Source: Avena insularis (lineage: Eukaryota; Streptophyta; Magnoliopsida; Poales; Poaceae). From it: a stretch of DNA of 64,000 nucleotides. Location: assembly GCA_023614405.1 (NCBI GenBank), contig CM042697.1:468144744-468208743 (forward strand). Direction: 5' to 3'. Shown one piece after another: positions 44,690 to 56,576 of this stretch (positions are counted from its first letter, which is position 1; each line of letters opens with the position of its first letter). The notes below the pieces were generated by a model. The model did not search any database, was not told the DNA's origin, and saw only the letters and a list, made by a program, of their open reading frames with translations. The translations under genes and the position numbers were made by a program.

Positions 44690-47514
44690 GAACCTATGCA
44701 CTTGGCACGACTCATGGGCCACTCCGAGAGTCGACAAGCAACTCCAGTATAAAGTAACATAGGCATCACCAGTACACTCGCAGCGGTAAGCATGCAGGGA
44801 ACGGAAATTGAAAATCACCAAAATAATCAACCTGGTGGTTTCTAGCCCCGAAGGTCACGCCAGTGTTCGCGAAGTTGGGCGACATAGTTGTGCTCAATAG
44901 GCTGTGACTATAATTAAGTTGCTAGTTAATTTACTGATAAATTAGTGTGAACATCTTACATGAATTGGAAGGCCACGTGAGGTAATTTTCAGAGCTGCTA
45001 TGCTAGACACCCTTGTAAACCTTATGAACTTAGCAAGAAACATGAGCGCAATAGAGTTGGAATCATCTAGTTTTCAGGCCTGAATCTCAAAGAATACGTG
45101 ACTAAATATCAAGGCTTTGACGTCAGATTAGTAGTTTAGTACTAACAAAACTTTGAACATAAGAATTAATGTAATCAACAAACATACCCAGTAGGTGATA
45201 TTACCTGCGTGTCGTGGACTCATAGGTAGCCTTGCTAAGAGTCGCCAGCCGTTGGACAGCCCCTCCTTGCTGTAATGTTTAGCATAGTTGCATATCACTA
45301 TTATTGTGTTGACATCCTATAAATTTCAGGCTCATCCTATAAGTATCAGGCTAAATGTTTTATAAGACTGAATTTTTACCAGATCGTGATGTTGAGGTAT
45401 TGTACAAAAATCACCTGCCATCTATCTCAAAGCTTTCACGCTTGCTCACCACCGTCCGGACTACGTCGAGGCGGCACCCCTGTCAGCACGCATGGTCCTC
45501 GTCACCGGTCCATATGCTCCCTATCCGTCCCCATGCTCGATCGCCGTCGCCTGAACTGCATAGAGGATGCACCCATGTTGATGCGCACAGTCAAAGACTA
45601 TTACCTAGGAGATACAGATAGTAACTACATTAACGGGCGTGGATGAAAATCTCTATAAAGATCTATCACATTATAAGAAGTAGGCATATATGTAAGAGGA
45701 TTTACATATGAAGAAAATAGGTTAGAGAATAAATGATGCCACAGAGTAAAATAAATATCTCAGACTTATCAGATAGTTTCATCTCCACACATGAAATTTA
45801 GGGTGTGCAAATCTGTAGTCACATGGCTCTGATCTGGTTAAAATATGTTCCAAATCTGTACTCACATGGATCTAATTTTTCAAGACTTGAGGCAACAGTC
45901 GATGGTAGTAACACACATAGATACCAGTGATATAGCGACGGAGGAAAAATGAAATCACAAGTACCGGAAAAATATCTCGTATAGAAACTATAAATCACCT
46001 CTCCTCTTCACGTCTCCTTTCCCCTTCAACCTTCCTCTGCATTTTTTGCACCTGTTGACACAAAATCTGACATGGTGAGGTGGAGCAAGAAATCCGGCAG
46101 AAATCTCACTAATGAACAAATGTGCTGATGTCTGACGACCTTGTCCTGATATTATGCATACATAAGAAATCAAGAAATACACGGCATCAAGAATTCGAGA
46201 TGGATAAAAACTTGAAAGCTCGAGATAGATGAAGTGATGAACATTCTAGGCGGGCTGGAGCCTAGAGGTCACGCGTGCGAACGCCCTTGCTGCTGCCCCG
46301 CCGGCCTGCCATTGATCTGTCTGTCCGCGGCGCTTGCCCGACTTCCCGCCGCTGCGCTCCGCCCCCGCTAGGGTTCCTGCTGACCGATCCGGGGGTCATC
46401 GGTTTGATTTGAATCCTTTGCTCGATCGAAGGAACGACTACCAAACGATGAACCAGAATCATACTGGTCGGTCAAGGGGCTCGATTCCGACATTAATGGG
46501 GACCATGTGCGATGTCTCGGGCAAGAGGGCGACGGTGGTGCTAGGGCTGCGCGGTGGTGGTGTTGATGATCGAAGGGGGCGGCGGTTGAGACGGGGATAT
46601 AGGTGGGTGGCAGTGGAGATGGGTATCGAGGTGAGTGGCGACGGTGGTGCTGGGAGGGGAGGAGGAGGATGCGGTCGTACGGCAGAAAATTTGTTTCTGT
46701 GTGGGAGACGCAGAGTGGACCACGCCATAGTCGGCAGAGGAAAGGGGAAAAAATTCTAACCATGGGAGCTAGGAGTGACGCTGACGTCCTTGTACTCTGC
46801 TTCGGCGACGCTGCCATTGTCATAGACCCAGATAGGTTGCGAGATCGCCTCGGTGGTGTGCGGCACGAGCGGAAAGTCGTCCATCCGTCGTCAGTCCTCG
46901 ATGCAGAAGCTATGTAGCTTCCCCATCAGCACGGAGGAGCCTGGAGTTCCAAGCCTCCGGATGGAGGTAGCGGATGCGCCAGATGCCGTCGGTGGCCTGG
47001 AGGTGGGTCGAGGGCTGGTACAGAGGGGATGACGGTTTCTTTCCGGATACTTTGCTCGGCAGTTATTAAGGAATAAACAGGTATTACGTAATTTAGTGCG
47101 ACCGTGCGGAGGGAGACTAATCTCGACGAAAGAAACGACGTAGTATCGTCCGGCAGAAAACGGAACACCTTCGTATCTTTTAGACAGTAGAGATAGAGAT
47201 AGAGAAGTAGTACGATCGACCATGTAATCCGTCGTCGCCTGAAGGATACAAAGGATACAGTACACGTACTTCACCGATGAAAACTAATTAATGAGCACTA
47301 GTACCTCTATACCGGTTTATTAGGCCAAGACGGAGTTTAAAAAAAAAGTTTGATCATAAAATTTATCTACTACTATAGTGTAGCAGTTTTGAATTTCGAT
47401 TTACCAGCATCATCATAGTTTCCCGCCAAAACACTCCTGAAGCGATTGCAACCGTCGATTTGCAATACAAAACTATCATCTGCCGTTCATGCAGTATGAT
47501 CAGGGATGATCCAA
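44690..47514. other. Gene-like but unassigned tract
   Basis: A minus-strand exon-like frame at 44830-44660 (STLGVAHESCQVHRFYGDRW) has no family I recognise. 45430-45600 and 46250-46900 are GC-rich, the second with frames on both strands and a look of a promoter/first-exon region. None holds a known domain. It may be a decayed minus-strand host gene that included the GDPD exon; this is inference only. Confidence 0.3.
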
Positions 47515-47559
47515 CAGTTGTCATGCATCTTTTTTTTGCGAATCAACAACTTTCATTCA

Positions 47560-50500
47560 TCAATCACAAGGATTACAATCGTTCAGCAAACATTGCTCTA
47601 AGAAGGAAGGAACATAATTTATCCACAAGCATCTACGACGACTGGCAGAAGCTTGCTTCGCACATAAGTGTGCTCCAACATTAGAATCCCTTCCAACATA
47701 CCTCAGTTGAAACATATCGAAATTGTAGGCCAGCTCCTGGATCTCCCTAAGGATCGAAGCCACTTCAGACCTTTCATCATCTCGCCTCTTCCATAGATTA
47801 ACAGCCACACATGCATCAGTTTCCACTTCAACCTTCGAAAGTCCCAATTCACACGCGAGTTTAACTCCATCCCGAACTGCTAGCCATACCAGATAGCTTG
47901 ACCTCTCTTCAGTTCTCCCAAATTGTTTCACATGACAAGACCAGTAGAGCCATTGCCACATGAACTATTGAAACTCGCGTCGACGTTAATCTTAGTCACG
48001 CCTTCACCTGGGGCTTTCCACTTCGGTTTGATTCTTGCCTTCGGTTCCCGGCTCCTCTGGCCAGTAATAACGAGGTCGGATGCAATGTCAATCGTCCACT
48101 TAACAGATTGAGACACTGTCATGTTCTTATCGCCATGATGCCTTGCATTTCTCTCAGACCAGACAGCCCAGCATCCACATAGAATCATGGCTACCTCTTT
48201 CTGATCGACGTTGGTGCCATCAACCAGATCAGTAGCCCATGACGCCGGATGAAGCTCTGGCACTCGCAACCCCATTATATTCTTAATCTCTGACCAAAAA
48301 AGCTTCGCCCAAGTACACTGGAAGAAGGCATGCCATATTGTTTCATCCTTACCACAAGCCGAACAGAAGGAGATCCTTTCTATATGTCTCCCTTTAAGCA
48401 CCGATCTGCAGGGAATATATCCTTTAATGACTCGCCACCAGAAATTCCGAACCTTCGGTGGCACTTTTAACTTCCAGAGTTTTTTCCAATAGGATTGTTC
48501 CGATCCACCAGAACCGCCCATCGGTTCAATTATCTCGTTTATTTCCAGTAGGGCCTTGTATGCTGACCGAACCGTGAACATGCCATGTTTCTCTAGATGC
48601 CAAGCCCAAATATCAGATTCCAAATGACCAGCTGGGATTTTTAAGATTGCATTGACGTCCACCATTTCCAGCTTCGCCACTAAAACCTCTTCATTCCACT
48701 CACCCGTGTCTGGGTCCAAGAGTTCATGAACCATAGTCACATCCGAGTCCAATTTCCTTACTAGCGGTCTCCGTCCAGGATTAGTGGGGATCCAAGGATC
48801 ATCCCAAATCTTGTTTGATTCATAGTAATTGCATAGGAATTGTGTAGGATTTGAATCCTATGGGAATTTTTCTTATGTCATTGTTTGATTCATAGGAACA
48901 CATCCTATAGGAATTAATCCTATAGGAATCTTGTAGTGCAATTCCTATAGGAAAGAAACATTAGATCACACCTCATGGAAAAATTCCTTTGCTACATCAA
49001 ATAAAATTCCTATTCCCATAGGATTCAAGTTGGCATGACATCTCAATCCTATGTTTTTCCTATTCCTATACTTTTCCTATCCTATGAATCAAACAAGCCC
49101 TTAGTCTCTCTTCCATCTCCTATCGTTTTGACCAAGCCCAGGTTCAGAGCTTCTCTCCCATACAAAATTGCACGCCAAGTGTGGGATGAATTCCTCTTAT
49201 TGCTTGCTGTCATAAAATCGCCATTATGGAAATATTTACCCTTCAAGACTCTCGCACAAAGAGACTCTGGGTTAGAAATCAATCGCCACCCCTGTTTCGC
49301 TAACATAGCTTTATTAAAGAGGGAGAAATCCTTAAAACCCATACCACCACACGGTTTTGGGTTTAGCAAGATCAGACCACTTAACTCAGTGCATCTTCCT
49401 CTTAACCTCATCCCCCCACCAAAAGCGTGCTACAATAGTTGTGATCTTTTTACATAACTTTTTGGATAGTTTGAAACAGCTCATTGAGTAAGTAGGGATT
49501 GCCTGGCATATTGCCTTTATCAGCACTTCCCTTCCAGCACTATTTAGCAGTCTAGGTGACCATCCTTGAACCAATTTCTTAATAGAGGCAACAATATGCT
49601 CAAATTGATCATCCGAGGATCTCCCAAGTGCAGTTGGGAGACCAAGGTATTTCTCCACCAAAGCTTCTGTCGGGATATCAGTGCCAGTATGAACCACCTC
49701 TTTCATTCCATCATCCGCATTTGCACTAAAGAAAATAGCAGACTTTTGCTTATTCACCATCTGACCAGATCCAAGTCTGTATAACTCCAAAATCTCCTGC
49801 AATCTGTTAGCACCATCGCTAGTTTCCTGAGTAAATACTAAGGAATCATCTGCAAATAACAAGTGTGAGATCCAGGGGCAATGAATTCCAACTCTAACCC
49901 CTCGAGATAAGTGTCCCGCACCATAGTATTTCAGCATGCATGAGAACCCTTCTGCACAAATTAAAAAGAGGTAGGGCGAGATAGGATCCCCTTGTCTTAT
50001 ACCTCTTGAGGGTTTGAAAATGTCAGAAAAATTTCCATTAACCCTCACAGAGAAAGATGTTGTCTCTACACAACACATCACCCGCTCAATCCAACTACTA
50101 GCAAAACCCAACTTGTTCATAATATCTCTCAAATAAGACCATTCAACCCTATCATAGGCCTTAGCCATATCAAGTTTGACAGCACACGCTCCAGACTTCC
50201 CTTTCTTCCTTTTCAAATAATGAACACATTCATAAGCAAGCAAGACATTATCTGAAATTAGTCGTCCAGGCACAAACTTCGCTTTGTTCTTCCGATATCA
50301 CCTCATCTAGTAATGGCCTGAGCCGAAGTGCCAGAACCTTTGATGCCAACTTATACAAGACATTGCACAGGGAGATTGGCCTGTACTGAGCTAACTCCTG
50401 AGGATTTTTAATTTTAGGGATCAGTACAAGGACAGTAGCATTGACAACCTCTGGCATATTACCTCCGTCCAAAAACTCTCTGACAGCCGAACAGATAGCT

Positions 50501-51921
50501 TGCTTCATTACATTCCAGTGACGAACATAAAAACCAGCGGTCAACCCATCTGGTCCAGGAGATTTGTCAGGATGCATCATAAATAAAGCTTCCTCAATTT
50601 CATTATCACTAATTGGCCTGCAAAGCTGGTCATTCATCTGATCTGTCACTTTCGGCACTACCCAATCTGTCACCAGCCTTGCATCAGTATCCTCTTGCGC
50701 TGTAAATAGGTTTTTATAAAACCCAATTGCCTCTGCCTCCAACGCTTCCTGAGATGATACAATAGAGCCATCAACTCTTTTCAAGGTTTTAATTTTGTTC
50801 CTTCTTGATCTTTCTTTCATTTTAGCATGGAAGAAGGATGTATTACGATCCCCATCCGCCAGCCACAAGGCACGAGATCTCTGCCTTTCCAGAACTTCCT
50901 CTCTCGCTAGCAGTTCTGAAATCCTTGCCATAAGAGTATTTTCCTCTCTAGTTGGGCCATGCAGCATATTCCTTGTTCTCACACTTTCCAGTCGCTTCCG
51001 CAAGGTCTGTAATTGTTTCTTAACAGAACCAAATTCATTAGAGCTCTAGCTCTTAAGACTCTAACAAACAACACTTAAGTCACTGTATAATTCATGTAGG
51101 TTTTGGCCATTTGATTTCCATGCCGCCTCTACCACCTCCGAGTAGCGACCATGCCGTGTCCAAGCATTCTCAAACCTGAACGGTTTTGGATTCACTTCCT
51201 CCTCTATCCAATCCGATCTTCTAACCGAAATTAGCAGTGCACAATGATCAGACTCGCAGCATTGAACATGGTCAACAATTGTATTGTCATAGCACTCCAT
51301 AAAACTATCATCACCCAACGCTCTGTCTAGTCTGACCTTGATATTTCGGTCCCCTTGCTGTTTATTATCCCATGTGTATGGCGATCCATAGAAGCCCAGA
51401 TCATCAAATCAACACACCTCAATAGCATCCCGAAATCCCTCCATCATCCACTCTTGCCTTTCATTCCCCCCCATCTGTTCTGTGGAATAGATAATTTCAT
51501 TAAAGTCAACCGCACATAACCATGGCTTGTTATACTCCCTTCTCATAAATTTTAGAAGGTCCCAGCTAAGCTTCCTTCTCGACCTGGCAGGGTTACCGTA
51601 GAATCCAATAAACCTCCATTCTCTATCCCCCACTTCATCATTCTGAACAAACACATCTATATGGGAATTACTAAAGGATTTCAAGGTAATCCTTGAGTCA
51701 TTATTCCAGTATAGACATAGTCCACCACTCAGCCCAACACTTTTTACTCCAAAAGCGTTCGAAAAACCAAACTTCCACCTCAGCTCCTGAGCTCTCTTAT
51801 CATTCATCTTGGTTTCCGAGAGAAAAACCAGATGAGGACGTCGCTACCTGACTAGGTCACTAATCTCACGAACTGTCTCAGGCCGCCCAGCACCTCGACA
51901 GTTCAAACTTAGGATATTCAT
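47560..51921 (-). pseudogene. LINE ORF2 (endonuclease, reverse transcriptase, RNase H)
   Basis: It starts MNILSLNCRGAGRPETVREI at 51921. The endonuclease runs to about 51060 (SGGLCLYW, ESDHCALL). RT follows: [75 protein letters not shown] and the catalytic [10 protein letters not shown]. Then a zf-RVT region (KVPPKVRNFWWRVIKGYIPC, CSACGKDETIWHAFFQC) and an RNase H domain (INVDASFNSSCGNGSTG; VEVETDACVAVNL). Lesions: a TAG at 51844-51846, a TGA near 51411, two stops near 51060, frameshifts near 50265 and 47945, and the MITE at 48813-49099. Nearly all catalytic motifs survive, so decay is modest. Confidence 0.9.
48813..49099. mobile_element. MITE inside LINE ORF2 (TTGTTTGATTCATAG type)
   Basis: The inverted ends CTTGTTTGATTCATAG and CTATGAATCAAACAAG surround AT-rich DNA full of TCCTATAGGAATT palindromes. 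The flanks are CTT (48810-48812) and CTT (49100-49102); removing the element and one CTT restores the LINE reading GDGRETK-IWDDPWIP. A 3 bp duplication is Harbinger-like but CTT is not the usual TWA, so the superfamily is left open. Confidence 0.8.
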
Positions 51922-53176
51922 TGCTCTCGGCGGCCATCCTCTTGGGATGCCGCCGATCCAACATTTGACTTCTCCACTGCTCCACCATCTCCTCCTTTCT
52001 GTTTCTTCTTATTTGCATTTTTCTGGGGTGTTAACAACAAATCTGTTTCAACAGAATCAGTAAACACTCCAATCATATTAGCAACTTTAGACCCACCTCC
52101 CGCTGGAACCACCGGCTCGTTCCACAGTGGTTCCTTACTCGCGCTGGAGTTTAACGCAAGCCTCTTCTTCCCTAAAGTGTAAACATCAGCCATGTTAATG
52201 TCTACATCTTCCCCTGACTGGCCATCCTCCTTACTTCTTGCCAGAACATCATCCTCCTCCTGACTGGCCGATGCTTTCCCTCTCCGGTTATTCTCGCTAG
52301 GAAACTCTCCTAGCCCAGAATCTCCTCTTCCTCCTCCACGTCCAAAAGGGTTTCTACCTCTCCCACTCCCCCTTGCAAAACCAATTCTTCCACCAGCCGA
52401 TCCATGACCTCCCCCTCTACCTCTCCATTCATCAGCCAGAATAAAGTCACCCCATTCAAATTTCGCTGCATCATGCTCTCCTGTACCACACTCTTCAAAC
52501 CAGTGGCCAATCAATCCACAGAAATTACAAAACGTGGGCATCTTCTCATATTTGACTTGGTACCAATCCTTCTTCCCTCCTCTCGTTATGGAGACAAATC
52601 TTTCTAGCTTTTTGTTGACATCCAACTCAACTCTCAGTCTGACGAATGAACCAACATATCCCGCCGGTAGCTTAATCTGGACTTCGGTAATTCTTCCCAT
52701 CTTCCTACACATGCCTTTAACCACAACTTCATTGAGATAATTATCCGGCTTGAGTACCTGGCCTGCACAACTTTGTCCAGAGCCACCGATCTAGGGTTAG
52801 TAAAACCATCATACTCTTTGATTATCAGAGCACTATTGCAGAAAAGACATGGCCCGTTGATCAAGGCTGAGTTCCAATCCGCCAGGCATCCAAACTGGAT
52901 CATGAACAGATTCTCCTCAATCTGCCTCCACCTTACTTCCTTCGCCGGACTCCAGGCAGATCGCATATCAGCGAACAAAGCCGACGGGCTAAAACCCTTA
53001 TCCTTATGGACGCGAGCGATCGCAAGCCACTTAGCGTTGATCGCTCTATCCCCGATCTCATCCTCCCAGATGAACTCATCGCCATCATCCTCGTGCAACT
53101 CCAGACGACTCAGGAGAGTCTCGACGTCCTCCTCTCTCTTACCTCTTCCGCCTCCGCTACTCCCCCCTGATTCCAT
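51918..53176 (-). pseudogene. LINE ORF1 (DUF4283 / zinc-knuckle RNA-binding protein)
   Basis: Start chosen at the ATG at 53176 (MESGGSSGGGRGKREEDVE). Then an N-terminal DUF4283-like domain (RWRQIEENLFMIQFGCLADW, ALINGPCLFC), followed by VRLRVELDVNKKLERFVSIT, a CCHC-type knuckle FCNFCGLIGHWFEECG, and a Gly/Arg-rich tail (RGSGRGRNPFGRGGGRG). Family role: coats LINE RNA in a ribonucleoprotein. A single-base deletion near 52766 shifts the frame between DKVVQA and NYLNEVVVKG. The stop TGA at 51918-51920 overlaps the ORF2 start as ATGA. Confidence 0.85.
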
Positions 53177-53485
53177 CCTCCCACCGATCACGAGATCGAT
53201 GACAAACGAACTCTCGGCTTAAGGTCGCTGGAGGCTTTGCAAAACCCTAACCCTAGGTTAGGGGAGAAAACTTGTTGTACTCAGTTGTCATGCGTCGGAT
53301 TCGCTTCTCCCGCGCACCCAATCAGTCCACCGCGAGCGCGCGTGAACCTCCTAGCAGCTAGTTGAATTTCCTAGAGAACACGAGCGTGCACGCCTGAACC
53401 TCCTTGGAGCTAGACGAATTTAAGAACTACTCCGTACAAAGGATGCAGACAATCTGGGTGCATTCCAGACAACGCCTTCTTCCAG

Positions 53486-54565
53486 GTGCCCCTCCTCGAA
53501 CCCTTCCTTGAGAGTCGACCCCCGACCGCCTCCGCCGCCCCTCTCCTCCCTCCTCTTTGATAGCCATGGCGGCCGGCGTGGAGATGGAGCTGGTGGTTGG
53601 CCTCTTCTGTCTCTAGTTGTAGGATTTGTAGTCTAGTTTCTTGTGCCTCAGTGCCGATTAGGGGTAGGATGGAGATCTCAGGCCACCAGATCCTCCATGC
53701 TCTGGCTTCAATCTGCTCTGTTGCGCCTCGCCGGTGGCAGGCGGTGGTGGCCGCGGAGCACATCAAGCCTAGCATCCCCCTAAATAAGGTTAGCCGCCCA
53801 GGTGCTTCGAGTTGGTCGCTCCGGATCCCGCCCAGTTGGAAGTGGTCCCTCTCCCTCTGATTCTTGCGCTCTCATGGCGAGAGCTGTCACGGAGGAAGTC
53901 CACCACTCACCTGCCAAATAAGATCCATCTTTGGCAAGCTTTCTTTGGCCCTCCTTTTTGGTTGCAATCTTTGGATTGTGGCAGCAGTCTGGAGGCTTGC
54001 GGCCGGCGTCTCAAGCAGTGGTCAAGGGCTTGCTTTGCCATTGAGGAAAAGGTCAGTTGCAATATCCTTGCCGCCATTTGCAGCCATCAAGGAGATGGTC
54101 ATGGTGTTGGTTGGGTTTTGTTCTGCCTCTTTCCTCCTCGGTGGGGAATTGCTGCTTCTCTTGGCGGAGCTCCCAAGCGACGGCGAATTTGCGCCGCCGC
54201 TATCTTCGGTCATGGCAGCCACTCCGCGATGCGGTTCTGGACGAGCCGCCTCTACATCAACCTCCTGGCTAACGCGCCAGTATGGAGGCCTCTATGTCAT
54301 TCCGCTGTGGCGCTCTTCGACTCTCCCCCGCCAAGTGGTTTCGTCCCTGGCGGTGGTGTGGCTGGCTGCGGCATCGAATGCGTCATCGTCCCCGGTGCAG
54401 AAGGACTTGATTGCTGTTTTTATGTTTTATCTAAGGTCCTTTTGGCAAAAGACCAGGGCTTATCTGTAATGTTTGTTTTCTTTATAGCCCTGATTGTAAC
54501 TGTACCCACCACTTAATTATTATGTAGCGCTGGACCCTTCTAGGTCCTTCCCTTTGTTCAAAAAA
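53486..54565 (+). mobile_element. PolyA-tailed retroposon (about 1.08 kb)
   Basis: The right end is TTTGTTC followed by an A-run (54560-54566). AGACAACGCCTTCTTCCAG (53467-53485) and AGACAACCTGTTCTTCAAG (54566-54584) match at 15 of 19 positions, a plausible aged target duplication. The interior is GC-rich and gene-like with an ATG at 53566, several long but unrecognised plus frames (53812-54516) and a T-rich 3' UTR-like tail. No RT domain. It may be the 3' end of a LINE family with a long 3' UTR or a retrocopy of a host transcript. Confidence 0.55.
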
Positions 54566-54592
54566 AGACAACCTGTTCTTCAAGCGGAACTA

Positions 54593-54662
54593 CTACTCCC
54601 TTTGTTTCAAAATATAAGATGTTTTAGTTTTATGAAACAAGTCTAGATATATTTGTTTGAAT
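54593..54662 (+). mobile_element. Truncated Stowaway MITE
   Basis: CTCCCTTTGTTTCAAAATAT followed by AAGATGTTTTAG and TCTAGATATATTTG is the left half of a Stowaway MITE. The right half is absent, replaced by LTR-like DNA. Confidence 0.75.
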
Positions 54663-54990
54663 ATTTAGGACCTTCTCACAGAAAAAACTAACCTTGTCTA
54701 ATGTAAAAATATCACATTGGTCTTTATAAATCACTTCTGCACTTTTTGAATAAATGCTATTAAGTGGACCTCTAATCTTTATAAAAATCCCAAATAAATC
54801 TTGTAGAGATATTTTGATCTTGTCGACCCATCAGTACCATTTCCCCCGCTTGTCCAAAGCAAGTTTATGAACTTCCTTTCTAATCACATCTATGACCAAT
54901 TATGATAAACCACTCAAAGTTTGACCCAAATCAAACCCAAACCCCACCAACCTGAGTCCCCAAGCTTGCACAACACATCTCACAACCCCT

Positions 54991-56571
54991 TGATACGTCA
55001 GAAATGTATCTATAATTTTTGATGTTCCATGCTTGTTTAGTATCTACTTTTCTTTGCTTTGTCCACACTTTGAGGTGTTGTTTTTATATGTTTTCTGGTA
55101 CTAACCAATTAACAAGTTGCCACAGTGCCAGTTGCCCGTTTTCTGCTGTTTTTGGTTCCAGAAAAGCTAGTAAGGAAATATTCTTAGAATTAGACGGGAC
55201 AAAAGCCAAAGTCAATATTTTGTCGAGGAGGAGAACACGGATTCCAGAGGAGAGACAGAGGGGAGCCACAGGGCGGCCGCACCCCTAGGCGCGGGACCAC
55301 CCTAGGCCGCGCTTGGGCAGGGTGTGGGCCCCCTGGATGCCTCCCAGCCTCGCCTCTTCATCTATAATAATCCCCCGATGCCTAAACCCTAAGGACCCGA
55401 CAATATTCCACGAAACCGTCTGTAGCCGCCGCCACCATCGACCCTAGATCGGGGCAGGGGGTATGAAGCTCTTCCTGGCACACTGCCAGATCGGAGATCA
55501 TCCTGGAGGCCTTGTTCTTCATCATGCCAGCCTCCGGTATGAAGCATGAGTAGTTCCACCTTGGACTACGGGTCCATGTAGTAGCTAGATGGCTGTATCT
55601 CCTCCTTTGTTCTTTCATGTCTAGATCTTGTGAGCTCCGTTCATGATCAAGATCTCATCTATTTGTAATCATGCATGTTGTGTTTGCGGGGATCTGATGG
55701 ATATTGAGATTACTATGTTAGATTGATTAATGGTTTTGTCTTATTTATTCTATCATGTCTGTGTTGTTTGTGATCTCGCATGCTCTCCGTTGTTAGCAGC
55801 TATCTTGGCCAAGTAGGTGCTAGTGACTCCAAGAGGGGGTATTTATGCTCGATAGTGGATTCATGCCTTTATTTAATCAAGGGAAGTGACAGAAACCTCT
55901 AAGGCTGTAGATGTGTTTTTGCCACTAGGGAGAAAACAACGGTCTCTTATTCATGGAACAAGTGAATTGTTTATCTTACACACTTTGCTTAAAGCAGTTG
56001 TCTATTGCTTGCAACTTAATACTGGAGGGGGTTCAGATGATAACCCAAAGGGGGACTTCTAGTCATAGATGAAGTTGGATGGCGGTCTATTTATCTTGTT
56101 GTATTTCCCAATCGAATATCATAGGATCTTTATGTCTAGTATTGCATTGTTATGCCTTGCTCAGTCCTGTCAATTGCCCTGCTGTAATTTGTTTACCCAG
56201 CATGCCATGTTTGTTTATCTAAGGAGAACACCTCTAGTGAACTATGGACCCTGGTCCAATCTTTACCATTTATACATCTTCCATTGTTCCTGTTTACTTT
56301 CTGCAAACCACTTTCACCTTACACACTATACAATTAATCCTTTGTTACAGCAACCGGTGAGATTGACAACCTCACTGTTCGTTGGGGCAAAGTGTTGAGT
56401 TTGTGTTGTGCAGGTTTCCAAGTTGCTTGCAACACCTTTGAGACGTTTCCTTCCTCCTATTGGTTCGATAACCTTGGTTTCTTACTGAGGGAAGACTTGT
56501 TGATGTGCTGCATCATACCTTACTCTTGGGGTTTCCCGACGAAGCGCTCCCACGTTGACGGAGTGCCATCA
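54991..56571 (+). mobile_element. Solo LTR, probable gypsy-type (1581 bp)
   Basis: It starts TGATACGTCAGAAATGTATC, a widely seen Triticeae LTR opening, and ends GACGGAGTGCCATCA. CCCCT flanks both sides (54986-54990, 56572-56576), a perfect 5 bp duplication. Internal marks include a TCTATAATAAT TATA-like box near 55362 and the phrase CTCCTATTGGTTCGATAACC close to the 3' end, which also recurs in that LTR group. No retroviral-type coding domain is present. Confidence 0.88.
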
Positions 56572-56576
56572 CCCCT

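Larger units (their letters stand above)
47530..53281 (-). mobile_element. Nearly full-length LINE (5.75 kb with nested MITE)
   Basis: An A8 tail on the minus strand (47530-47537) and a 5' end at 53281 are flanked by CAGTTGTCATGCATC (47515-47529) and CAGTTGTCATGCGTC (53282-53296), a 15 bp duplication with one difference. ORF1 (53176-51918) and ORF2 (51921-47560) are both present in the order expected for plant L1-type LINEs. A handful of stops and frameshifts break each. A 287 bp MITE interrupts ORF2. It appears to be a complete copy rather than the usual 5'-truncated kind. Confidence 0.92.

Noticed and set aside
46334..46823. Opposing 141- and 151-residue frames in the GC-rich patch
   Set aside because: Both strands are open only because GC-rich DNA has few stops; the translations are low-complexity and match no family.
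47374..47400. Helitron-like 5' end TCTACTACTATAGTG
   Set aside because: No CTRR end with a preceding hairpin was found downstream, and the motif is short enough to occur by chance.
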